Part shown: piece after piece, positions 16,029 through 24,733 of the stretch | How positions within the stretch are numbered: the first letter of the stretch is position 1 | Layout: each line of letters begins with the position of its first letter | From: DASTFP01 sp963744345 | GTDB taxonomy: Bacteria; Verrucomicrobiota; Verrucomicrobiia; Chthoniobacterales; Terrimicrobiaceae | Assembly (NCBI GenBank): GCA_963744345.1 | Contig: CAVUTD010000017.1 | Coordinates: forward strand, 186,001 to 250,000 | DNA length: 64,000 bases | Direction of reading: 5' to 3' | The notes under the pieces: model-generated | Told to the model about the DNA's origin: nothing | The model's database searches: none | Seen by the model: the letters and a program-made list of their open reading frames with translations, nothing else | Made by a program: the position numbers and the translations under genes

Positions 16029-19000
16029 CTAATACCCGTTCGGCAAGGCAGGGGAAGCTTGCAAGGAGGACAGGGCCTGCCGCGCGGCGTGCCGATCCCT
16101 TGGTTCTGTGTAGGCGTCTATCACCTCACGCAAGACCTTCCGCGCTCCGGCTGGATCATTGTTCTTCATAAGCCTCTCGGTGTATGCTTGCGCGATTGGA
16201 AAGGAGCCCGGATGCAATTCGTGGGCGCGTTGGAGATACTTAAGAGCGGCTTCAGGGCGCTCAGCCGCCCGAGCTCGGCGCAGGTAGAATTGCGCGGCGG
16301 CACAATGCGCATCCCACAGTGAGCTCTCCGACGTTTCCCAAAGTTTCTCCGCTCGATTCCAGTCAGTGTGTTCCACGATTTGCAGTAACCTCCTTCCCTG
16401 CGCATCATCGAGCAAAGACGTGATCTTTTCGATCCATGACCATGCGCGATCCATATCGTTCAGCGAGACGAGCCTTGTGGCCACTTCGATCTGAAGATCG
16501 CGAAATTGCCGCAGAGGAAGATCGAATTCGTTTGCACGAGGGTCGATCCGATACATTTCTCCACTCCGCGAGTAATAGTCGGCCAAGACGCGGGCTGGAA
16601 GCACCTGCGGACTATCCATCGCATACAGGATACATTGGCGGGCCTCGGCAAAATCTTGGCGATCGAGAAAACGTTCCAAGGCATGAGTCCAAGCAGCGCC
16701 CGAACGCACATCTACTGGCCTGGCAAGAAGGTGTGGCTTGGCTTCGCTTGGGCGGCCTGTTTTCAAATAAAATTCGGCAACATCGATATGTTTCTGCGGG
16801 TCGAAAAGAGCAATGCCTTCGATCGAGGCAACCAGCTTCCCGGCGGTCTCATGCCTTCCCTCCATCGAGAGCGCCTCAGCGAGCATAAGGACGCGAACCG
16901 CGTCGCCGGGAGCGCGCGCCCTGAGTTCTGACAAAGTGCGAACCGCAAGCTCATACTGGTTCATCAACAAAAGACGCCGCCCGATCTGATCCCAGGCTTT
17001 TTCGTTGAAATGTGTATCAGTGAGATACTCATTCAAGATGTGCTTCAGTTCTTCGAAGCGACTCTGCTGCAGCAAGATTTGGATGATGATCTCGCCCGCG
17101 TGATGGTTGCCCCGCCCTGAAGCCCACTCTGCTGAGAGTTCCTGCATCAGGTCGGCGGAGTAACCGTATTTGTCGGCAAGTTCCTTGCGCAAAACGTAGT
17201 ACTCTGAAACGAGCGCCGGGTTGCGTCTCGTGATGCGTTTGAGCCGCTCAAGTTCTTCTGCACGGAGGTTTGCCGGCAAATTCCGCTGCAGCACGAGGAA
17301 CGTTCGCCCCGCACGGAAACGCTCCTCTGGGGTCGCTCGCGGGCTGTCGATCTCACTCAGGGCTCTCTTCCACTCGCCCTCACTGGCTGGAATCTTCCTC
17401 ACAGTAGCTGGATTCCCGATCGGCGAGCCGAGCAAAGTGTCCGCAGCTGCCACTCGCAACGAATCCTCGGTCTGCACGGCGAGTTCTCGAAGTTTCAACG
17501 CAGCCGATCTGCGGTTTGCGGACCCGCTTCGAGCCTCCCGTTCCAGGAGAGTAACGGCATCTCTCTCGCGGCCGAAGGAGGCATAGAGTTCCGCCAGAGG
17601 AATGGTGAACTCTGGCGATGTGGCAACGAGCGGGTTTGCTTCCAGCTGTGTCAGAGCTTCGCGATGGCGTCCCGCTCTGCGCAAGGCTTGAACGTGTTGA
17701 AAAAGCAACGCCTTGTTGAGCGCACTCGTTTGTGCCATGCGATCAAGGATTGCCAGCGAACGATCAAATTCGCCTTCTTCGTCCAGGATCGTAACCAGCC
17801 TCAGAGCAGCTGTTTGGACTACTGCCCGTCTCAGCTCGAATGATTCTTCTGCCAGCAGCCTCTCCATGAAGGTAAGGCCGGGCTTCCGCATAAGGCGAAG
17901 ACGCGCAAGATTGAAAATTCCGGTGCAGACTCCATCGTTGCGCGGGTTGCGCTGACAGAGTTGACGGTACACCGCGGCTGCCGTTTCCGAGCGTCCGGAG
18001 CGTTGCAGTCGGAGTGCTGCATCCAGGAGCTCCCGATCGGACGGACCGCGCGCCAGCCATTCATTGAGCATATAGGATCTCTCATCACCATCAGCAGAAA
18101 CCAATTGGTTGAGAACGAACTGCTTCGTTGTGGAATCGTGGAAATTCTCACCTCTCATGGCAAGAAGCGCGGGGTCCCGGGCAAGATCTTGGCGATAGAG
18201 ATCTCGGGCCAGGCGGTGCAGGTTCCATTCTTCGAGTTGCGCTCCACCCTGCTGGATAAATTCGGGCCAGCTCTCCCCATCAGTTATGCCGACCTCACCA
18301 ACCACTTCCGCGATTCTTTTCGCAGCAAGGGAATTGTTTCCGCTGAGGCTGGCGATCAAGGCGCCGGCGGCTGCCTGGCTCCTCGGGTGCTTGGAATCCC
18401 TGAAGTGGTTGGATACCTCTTGTTCAAACGCCGCTCGCTGATTCTCCGGCGTAAGAAGCCACCGCGCCCGAAGAGCCGCAAACAACGGCTCTCCGAAGGA
18501 AACGGACGATGGCGCGCAGTCAATCGCCCGATCTAAACGAAGAATGCCTTCCTGTGGCTCGCCCAGAGCAATCCTCCACCGCGCCAAGTCGATCCATGCG
18601 GAGCATGCTTGAGACGCGGGCAAAGCGGAAGGGACCGTTTCACCGAGCGCGCAAGCGGCGTGCAAATAGTTCTTGTCAGCGAGGAATTGGGCAGCACGCC
18701 AGCGTGAAAGCGCCGGCGCATAGGAGAAGAGGCCCGTCACAAGCTGCGGACTTGGCCGCCAGTCTGCCTCAAGCATTCGTGAGAAGGCGGCGATTATGCT
18801 TTCCCATCTGTGTTGAGGACTGTCGGAAGCGTTAGCCCAGCGACCCAATCTGTCGTCCTCTCGTTCTTCGAGCGCTGTCGCCGCGAAGGCTTGTTCAACC
18901 GCCGCGCTGCCTTCTGTTGCAGCAATCCGCTCGATCTCCTGAAAGGACGCTGATTTATCGCCGGAATAGTGTCTCGCCCAAATTCGCTCGATGGGAGCAG

Positions 19001-22000
19001 AGAAATTTCCAAACCATTTTTCTTTCCGTGGGCTGTTCGCGAGAAGCTGCGCGATTTCACGGATCGCGATAAGTCTGCAGCCTTGATTGTCCTTTTCTGA
19101 TGCAACCTTCCATTGGGCCGCAGGTGGCGCTCCGGCGCGGCCGGCCTGAATGGGGGCCAGGAGAATTCGATCCGGCAATGGAAGACAATCTTTCGCAGAC
19201 TCGATCTCCGGCCTTGTCTCAGCAAGGAGCATCTCAAAGTCGGCGAGCGCCTGAGAGCGATCACCACGATCAAGGGCGTATCTTCCCAGACGCAAGTAGA
19301 CTTGCGGCGCACACCCGCCAAAGCGTGCCGCTGAACGATAAGATTTTTCCGCTTGCTCATATCTGCCGGCTCGCTCAAAGAAATCCCCGGCTGACGAGAG
19401 CACCTGAGGCGTGCGGGCGTGCCGCGCCGCGAGCGTCATCCAGACGGCCTCCGCCTCGTCCCGTTTGTGAGCCCTCTCTAAAAACCCCGCGTAGCGCATG
19501 GAGGGCGAGGGATCCTCCGGCCCGACGAGAGAAGCAAGGCGCCTGGCGAGTCGTCCGGCTTCGTCCCAATTTCCCGCATCTTCTGCCATCTTGATAAGCC
19601 TCTCGATCACCTCGGCTGAGTCCTCGCCGTGCTTCAGGGATGCCCGTAACAGCTGGCGAGCCTCTTCGAGGCGACCCTGCGCGGTGAGGAGGAACACGAG
19701 ACCCTCCCGCCAAACGGGTTCCGCGGCGGCGATTCGACCTCGACGTTCGAGCCGCAAGCGCCACTCTGCGGAAAGGCCGTGCTCGACCGCGTATGCGGCT
19801 GCCTCATTGAGCAACTCCTCACGCGCAGTGCTGTCCCCCTCTGAAACGCAAGCTCTCTCGAAAAAATCCAGTGCACGGTCAAAAAGCTGCAGCCTTGTTG
19901 CGGCATTAATGATCGAAGCGCGCAGTGTTCGCCGGGCATTTGGCGACGCAAGCCCATAGGCGCGCTGCCAGCTTTCGAAAGCATCGAACCAATTCCCTGC
20001 CATCTGTTGCGCGAGCGCCAGATCGGCGATTGCCTGCCAGTCCTTCGACTGCTGGGCGAGGGACTGGAAAATTCGCAACCCTTCTTCGTTGTTACCTCGA
20101 TCGAGCTCCAGGTGACCGATTCGGCGCCGGATCTCCTCGCCACGCTCGGGGAGCAGTTCGGCGAGTCGCTTAAATGCGTTGATGGCGGCAGCGGAATCGC
20201 CTGAATCAGCCAGTTGGGTGGCCAACGCCTCCTGGAGGAGCGTTGATAGCGGGAGAGCTTCCAGACCCTTCCTCAAGGCAGTAACCGGGCTCGCCCCAGC
20301 ATCGGTCCAAAGCAGCCAACGAGCCAATCTTAGCCACGCTGCCTCTTGACCACTCGCGCGTGCATGCTCTTCCAGTGATGCGATGGTATCCTTCACGACT
20401 CCGGGCTTGTTCTTTTCGTTCGCCGTTGCTCGTTCCTTAGCTTGCAAAGCGAGGAAGAGGCGTCGATCCAACTCTTCTCGAGGAGGCGAGTTTCCCGAAG
20501 CCTCACAGGCCTTCCGAAGAATCCCTATCGCGGCGTCGGGCTGTCCCTCCGCCTGAAGGAGATCTGCCAAACGAAGCGCGTATTCGGGGCGCAGCGGATC
20601 CTTTTCGAAGGCCATCTCTGCCCAGCGTCGCTCCTCAGCGCGCGCTCCAGATCCTTTGAGCAGCTCCGAAAAGCGGAAGGCCACGGCAGCAGCATCCTGC
20701 GCATTGAGGAGCGAACCATCAAACCGCGAGAGGCACTCCGCAGCCTCGCGATCTCGCCGTTGCTCGAGATAGAAGCGCGCCAGATCGAAGGCCGCTTGCT
20801 CATCATTCGGATGGGTGTGAAAAGCGCCGGAAAGCTTCCGCTCAAGCGGCGCAAAAAGTCGGACCCGTTTATACAACTCGAGCGCTCGCCTACTGGCAGT
20901 CTCGTCATCTTTGTGCGCGGCGAGGTAATCCTCAATCCGCTTTTCCGCGTCTGCTTCCTGACCGAGCAGCGCCGAGATCTCCGCCCGGAGGAAAACCAGA
21001 TCCGCAAGATCCGGTCGCAGCGCGAGCACTTTGTCGCAGCGATCTGCGGCGGCTTGTGGATCTCCTAAGGAAAGATCGAGCGAGGCGAGCTCGTACCCGA
21101 GACGGACATCCTTCGGCAGCAGCGTCGTGGCCTTAATCATCCATTCGCGCCGTCGAGCGTCATCGCCCTGGAACTCGTAGAATTTTGCCATGCGCAAGGC
21201 CGGTTGAGGATCTTGCGGGCGGATCTCAGCTTCCTCGCGCCATCTCTTCTCCACTTGATCGAGCGATTGATTCTCTTGATGCAGATTGAGTAGACGCTGG
21301 CGTGCGGAATTCAATTGCCAATGACCTGGACCCATCAAGCCGAGTAAGACTTCTTGTGCCGAGATGGCTTCGCCAAGGTTGCCCGCCTCCTCAAGGCGCA
21401 GGGAGATCTCGCCCCAAGCCGCGAACCGCTCGCTTGGTGAACCATGCTTGGCAATCACTCGTAAGTGACGGATCGCACCTTCCCCATCGCCCAACTGCGA
21501 GCTTGCCGCCGCCAGTCTCTTCCGCAGGACTACGTCGTTTGGAGCCAGGGCCGCCGCCCGCTCCAAAGCCGCCCGCGATTTTTCAGGCTCTCCAGCTTTC
21601 TGCAGGAGCTCGCCAAGTCGGACGAGAAGGCCTTGGTTTTCATACAGAGAAGCCATCTTTTCCAGGAACCGGGCGGCGGCGTGGATGTCGCCAGCTTCCT
21701 CAAGCATGGCAGCTACCATCTCCGCGGCGCCAAGGTTGCCACTCTCTGCCGCTTCGCTAAGAACCAGCTTTGCTTCAGCCGCACGATCAACTCGCTGCAG
21801 GACGCGCGCATAGAGAACAGGATTGTCCGCAGCCTGCTTCGAGCACATGGCAACCAGGGCGTCGACCTCATCGGCATCGGCATGGATCTTCCATAACCGA
21901 TCGAACGCGATCTGGTGCATGGGATTCCCGCGGAGAAGGGTGAGATATCTTTCTGCAAGGCGCTGCGACTCGGCATCGAGTCCGCAAGCCACGTCCGCAA

Positions 22001-22034
22001 CAAAAAAGCAGAACGCCAGAATAGGACCTCTCAT
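16029..22034 (-). CDS. Giant exported TPR-repeat protein (2001 aa)
   Basis: A 2001-residue protein with a signal peptide (MRGPILAFCFFVADVACG) and helical repeats along nearly its whole length. Many degenerate TPR units are visible, with the usual small-residue/Ala pattern and PE/DP turns, for example EPEKSRAALERAAALAPND near 165-185 and ERPEAALKYLQRAHELHPGS near the end. No enzymatic or membrane domain is seen after the signal, so it is probably a periplasmic or secreted scaffold. It is the first gene of a probable operon with a small exported protein and tyrS. Base composition matches its neighbours. The function is unknown; proteins like this are common in Verrucomicrobiota. Confidence 0.85.
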   Translation of the reverse strand: MRGPILAFCFFVADVACGLDAESQRLAERYLTLLRGNPMHQIAFDRLWKIHADADEVDALVAMCSKQAADNPVLYARVLQRVDRAAEAKLVLSEAAESGNLGAAEMVAAMLEEAGDIHAAARFLEKMASLYENQGLLVRLGELLQKAGEPEKSRAALERAAALAPNDVVLRKRLAAASSQLGDGEGAIRHLRVIAKHGSPSERFAAWGEISLRLEEAGNLGEAISAQEVLLGLMGPGHWQLNSARQRLLNLHQENQSLDQVEKRWREEAEIRPQDPQPALRMAKFYEFQGDDARRREWMIKATTLLPKDVRLGYELASLDLSLGDPQAAADRCDKVLALRPDLADLVFLRAEISALLGQEADAEKRIEDYLAAHKDDETASRRALELYKRVRLFAPLERKLSGAFHTHPNDEQAAFDLARFYLEQRRDREAAECLSRFDGSLLNAQDAAAVAFRFSELLKGSGARAEERRWAEMAFEKDPLRPEYALRLADLLQAEGQPDAAIGILRKACEASGNSPPREELDRRLFLALQAKERATANEKNKPGVVKDTIASLEEHARASGQEAAWLRLARWLLWTDAGASPVTALRKGLEALPLSTLLQEALATQLADSGDSAAAINAFKRLAELLPERGEEIRRRIGHLELDRGNNEEGLRIFQSLAQQSKDWQAIADLALAQQMAGNWFDAFESWQRAYGLASPNARRTLRASIINAATRLQLFDRALDFFERACVSEGDSTAREELLNEAAAYAVEHGLSAEWRLRLERRGRIAAAEPVWREGLVFLLTAQGRLEEARQLLRASLKHGEDSAEVIERLIKMAEDAGNWDEAGRLARRLASLVGPEDPSPSMRYAGFLERAHKRDEAEAVWMTLAARHARTPQVLSSAGDFFERAGRYEQAEKSYRSAARFGGCAPQVYLRLGRYALDRGDRSQALADFEMLLAETRPEIESAKDCLPLPDRILLAPIQAGRAGAPPAAQWKVASEKDNQGCRLIAIREIAQLLANSPRKEKWFGNFSAPIERIWARHYSGDKSASFQEIERIAATEGSAAVEQAFAATALEEREDDRLGRWANASDSPQHRWESIIAAFSRMLEADWRPSPQLVTGLFSYAPALSRWRAAQFLADKNYLHAACALGETVPSALPASQACSAWIDLARWRIALGEPQEGILRLDRAIDCAPSSVSFGEPLFAALRARWLLTPENQRAAFEQEVSNHFRDSKHPRSQAAAGALIASLSGNNSLAAKRIAEVVGEVGITDGESWPEFIQQGGAQLEEWNLHRLARDLYRQDLARDPALLAMRGENFHDSTTKQFVLNQLVSADGDERSYMLNEWLARGPSDRELLDAALRLQRSGRSETAAAVYRQLCQRNPRNDGVCTGIFNLARLRLMRKPGLTFMERLLAEESFELRRAVVQTAALRLVTILDEEGEFDRSLAILDRMAQTSALNKALLFQHVQALRRAGRHREALTQLEANPLVATSPEFTIPLAELYASFGRERDAVTLLEREARSGSANRRSAALKLRELAVQTEDSLRVAAADTLLGSPIGNPATVRKIPASEGEWKRALSEIDSPRATPEERFRAGRTFLVLQRNLPANLRAEELERLKRITRRNPALVSEYYVLRKELADKYGYSADLMQELSAEWASGRGNHHAGEIIIQILLQQSRFEELKHILNEYLTDTHFNEKAWDQIGRRLLLMNQYELAVRTLSELRARAPGDAVRVLMLAEALSMEGRHETAGKLVASIEGIALFDPQKHIDVAEFYLKTGRPSEAKPHLLARPVDVRSGAAWTHALERFLDRQDFAEARQCILYAMDSPQVLPARVLADYYSRSGEMYRIDPRANEFDLPLRQFRDLQIEVATRLVSLNDMDRAWSWIEKITSLLDDAQGRRLLQIVEHTDWNRAEKLWETSESSLWDAHCAAAQFYLRRARAAERPEAALKYLQRAHELHPGSFPIAQAYTERLMKNNDPAGARKVLREVIDAYTEPRDRHAARQALSSLQASPALPNGY

Positions 22035-22158
22035 CGGGCAAAATTAGCGGAAAAGGCTCTTCCGGCAACTGTCACCTCCCTGAGAGCGCAAACGCCCTTG
22101 TAGAGATCTGCTGACGTGCCTCGACCGCTTTTGCGCAGAACCTGCTGAGCGTGCCTGG

Positions 22159-22836
22159 TTATTTGACCGGTAATGCGGGAACTCGGATCATCCGATAGTT
22201 TTCGGGCACCACAAATTCGGAGCTTGCGATCTGGTCTTGCTTAATCTCCAGCACTGTCACAATCGTTTTCCCGATCCCGGCGCCGTTTACCACGGTTCGA
22301 ATCGGAAACCCAGGAAGCTGGTGGTCTTTGCCAAATCCTCTAAAGGGGTCCACTCCTGCAAGGCTGGAGAGTTCAGACATGAGTTTCTCGCCATCAGGCA
22401 GATCCTTGGTGATCCAGAGGCGAACCTTCGTGCCGTCCGCAGTGGTTTCAAACTCTTCGCAAGCATAACCGCTGATTGTTTCCTTCCGTCCTGTCGATTT
22501 TGGAGGTGAGCGCTGAGCGTCGATGCTTTCCTGCGCCCTCTGTGCGGACGCCTGCTGAAGGCTCTTGATCGATGCGCCGGGAATTGTCATGGCCACCTCC
22601 TGGCTGTGCATCAAGGAGATCATGTCTCCCGTTTTTAGATCGACGATAGAGGACATCTGAGGATTCAGGTCCAGCCGCATCTTTCCCTCTTTGATCTTGG
22701 CTGTCATCGTCAATGTTCCCGGCTGTGCCGTGGCCTCCCTTTGAATTTGCTGCGTGATCGTGAGATCGGCCCGCGCGGCGATCGGAAAAATCGTCGCGAA
22801 AAGCGCGATAACGAACGCCTTTTTCGCGAGCATCAA
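22159..22836 (-). CDS. DUF4412 domain exported protein
   Basis: A 225-residue protein with a signal peptide (MMLAKKAFVIALFATIFPIAARA). The mature part has the DUF4412 layout: an early DLTITQQI strand, KIKEGKMRLDLNPQMSSIVDLKTGDMISL, then GRKETISGYACEEFE and KVRLWITKDLP. This fold resembles outer-membrane lipoprotein carriers of the LolA/LolB type, but no role is established. Its ATG overlaps the stop of the upstream ACT-domain gene (ATGA), so the two are co-translated. It is the last gene of a four-gene minus-strand cluster. Confidence 0.85.
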   Translation of the reverse strand: MMLAKKAFVIALFATIFPIAARADLTITQQIQREATAQPGTLTMTAKIKEGKMRLDLNPQMSSIVDLKTGDMISLMHSQEVAMTIPGASIKSLQQASAQRAQESIDAQRSPPKSTGRKETISGYACEEFETTADGTKVRLWITKDLPDGEKLMSELSSLAGVDPFRGFGKDHQLPGFPIRTVVNGAGIGKTIVTVLEIKQDQIASSEFVVPENYRMIRVPALPVK

Positions 22837-23294
22837 CGGGAGAGATCCGCCTGGGACAGGATCTTGAAGCCGCTTCCACGCAGAACGTCAGTCGAACATT
22901 CGCTATCATCGAGGTGCATCACCAAAACCGCACGTCCGTGCGGACGAATCAGCAAAGGATAGCTGAAGATGATATTGACCTCCGCCATCAGAAGGGACGA
23001 GAGCACCTTCGCAAGATCCTCCGCGCCCTCCTTCAATTCGACGGCGAGCACCTCGCATTCGCCGAAAGCGATATCATGCTCGTGGAACAGTTTGCTGACC
23101 CTCTCAGGATCACTCACGATCATACGGGTGATCGACGATTCCGAAGAATCCTGGATGCTTAGGGCGAGGGCAGTCACGTTATGCTCATTGAGCAATTTCA
23201 CCACCTCAAGCAAGGCACCGACTTTGTTCTGGAGAAAGACGGAGAATTGCCGCACCTGCGGGCTATCAAGTTTTCCGGCGATCGAAGTCGACAT
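22833..23294 (-). CDS. Tandem ACT-domain protein, likely amino-acid-responsive regulator
   Basis: A 153-residue soluble protein made of two ACT domains and little else. The first begins QFSVFLQNKVGALLEVVKLLNE near residue 16; the second runs from about 85 with LAKVLSSLLMAEVNIIFSY and a closing strand RAVLVMHLDD. Stand-alone double-ACT proteins are thought to sense amino acids and are found in several phyla. No DNA-binding domain is attached. It is followed by, and overlaps, the DUF4412 gene, and lies 32 bases after an exported unknown protein. The ligand cannot be predicted. Confidence 0.85.
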   Translation of the reverse strand: MSTSIAGKLDSPQVRQFSVFLQNKVGALLEVVKLLNEHNVTALALSIQDSSESSITRMIVSDPERVSKLFHEHDIAFGECEVLAVELKEGAEDLAKVLSSLLMAEVNIIFSYPLLIRPHGRAVLVMHLDDSECSTDVLRGSGFKILSQADLSR

Positions 23295-23326
23295 GATCGT
23301 TCAGCATCCCTTCTTAAAGCTTGCCA

Positions 23327-23782
23327 CTATTTGTACGAATACAAAAGGCAGAACTGCGCTTTCTCGCCTTCAAGAAGGCTCATTTTGACAAAATAGCGGC
23401 CGCTCACCTCGGGAATAAACCCGGCCGCAGCCACTGGTCCATCCTCGTGTGTTTGATAATCTACGGCCTTTCCCACTTCGTCGAGAACACCCACAGAAAT
23501 CTTCCGTCCCGGGGAGGTGACCGCGGCGGAAAACCAGTATTCATTACCGGCGTAAAGGTTGACCTCGAGAAACTGTGGCCGGTTTGGCTCGATTTCGCCC
23601 GGCCAATATCCGTCGCGGATCTTGTAACCATCGTTGCTGAAGGCGCCGGCGAGCTCCAGAGCCTTGCTCCGAGCGCTGACATCGGCGTCAGCGTGGGGCG
23701 GGGAGGGCGACGGAGCGTTCTCTTGAGCAAAGGCCGTCGATAGGCAGATTGCGGCGATGAGCACACGCGCGAGAGCAATCAT
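23327..23782 (-). CDS. Small exported protein of unknown function
   Basis: A 151-residue protein with a clear signal peptide (MIALARVLIAAICLSTAFA) followed by a short Pro/Ser stretch. The mature part looks like a beta-rich domain: YWPGEIEPNRPQFLEVNLY, AGNEYWFSAAVTSPG and GRYFVKMSLLEGEKAQFCLLYSY, similar in flavour to bacterial pre-peptidase C-terminal or DUF-type beta-sandwiches that end in a carbohydrate- or matrix-facing strand. I do not recognise a family. It sits between another exported unknown (44 bases upstream) and the ACT gene. Confidence 0.7.
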   Translation of the reverse strand: MIALARVLIAAICLSTAFAQENAPSPSPPHADADVSARSKALELAGAFSNDGYKIRDGYWPGEIEPNRPQFLEVNLYAGNEYWFSAAVTSPGRKISVGVLDEVGKAVDYQTHEDGPVAAAGFIPEVSGRYFVKMSLLEGEKAQFCLLYSYK

Positions 23783-23826
23783 GATTCAGAACGCCGGAAC
23801 AGGAGGCGAGGTATTCATCGCTCTTT

Positions 23827-24621
23827 CTAGGTGCCAGTCGAGATGGCCGTGACGACAGAGGACATCGTCTGGTGAAGATGGCTGACGTTTTCCGGCGAGG
23901 GCGTCTCAGCACTGACAAAATCGCGGGATTTTTCGAGCGCCGCTGTCAACTTGGCGATGAGGGCATCTTCTTGCATTGCTTGAGGCAAGGTCCTGATTTG
24001 CTCGAGAAGGTATTCGACGATCGCGGGCTGGCGCAGAAGGCGAGCCGATTCCGGGGTATAGGAGTGTTCGATAAGTCCGCTCGAGAGTTCTGTCCCGCGG
24101 ACCCAGGCTCCCAAAGTTACCAGAGTCACCAAGCTGCTGTCCTTTTGCTCGAACATGTCGAGTTTTACTTCGTTTTGTGTCGCTTCAAGTTCCTCGCGCA
24201 AAGCGTTCCAATCATTGTTCTCAGCGAAATCATTGATGCTGTTACCCCGCCCAAGCACGCTTTGGCTTACGTTGAGCTTTTTTGCGAGATTTATAATCTC
24301 CTTACCGATGTTCTTTACGCCCTGGCTGTCTTGCGCTTCCACGGCAATGTAGCCGTCGGCGACCAGAGTGCCGAGGATCAGGGCGATCTGCGAACGGCTG
24401 GAGGTGACCTCAGGCGTGCCCGTGCGAACGAGCTGCTTCCAATTTGGACGACCCAATTTGTTGATCGCCGCAAAGAATTCGCCGGGCATCGGAATCGTTA
24501 TGGACTCGACTCGCACTACTTGGGTGAACTGATCGGGGGTCATCGCAGTTTCCACCGCCGGCAGCGCCGCGGCCGCGCCTGCCGATATAGACGACACCAA
24601 GAGCCAGCGGATCCCGTTCAT
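23827..24621 (-). CDS. Exported protein of unknown function (264 aa)
   Basis: From the ATG at 24621 the product starts with a signal peptide MNGIRWLLVSSISAGAAAA, which is why I prefer this start over the one at 24714 that would bury the signal. The mature part is all-helical in appearance: WKQLVRTGTPEVTSSRSQIA, then LILGTLVADGYIAVEAQD, KEIINLAKKLNVSQSVLGRG and later LIEHSYTPESARLLRQPAIV. It resembles verrucomicrobial conserved exported proteins with no known role. It is the first gene of the cluster and is divergent from hrpB. Confidence 0.7.
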   Translation of the reverse strand: MNGIRWLLVSSISAGAAAALPAVETAMTPDQFTQVVRVESITIPMPGEFFAAINKLGRPNWKQLVRTGTPEVTSSRSQIALILGTLVADGYIAVEAQDSQGVKNIGKEIINLAKKLNVSQSVLGRGNSINDFAENNDWNALREELEATQNEVKLDMFEQKDSSLVTLVTLGAWVRGTELSSGLIEHSYTPESARLLRQPAIVEYLLEQIRTLPQAMQEDALIAKLTAALEKSRDFVSAETPSPENVSHLHQTMSSVVTAISTGT

Positions 24622-24733
24622 AGGAGCAGATAATACAACGCCGCAAATTTTGGCGAGTGTCTTTCGCTTGTCCTCTCGATCAGGACCGCTTGAATGGAAC
24701 GATTCGACGGGCAAACTGTTGAAAGCCGGTAAA

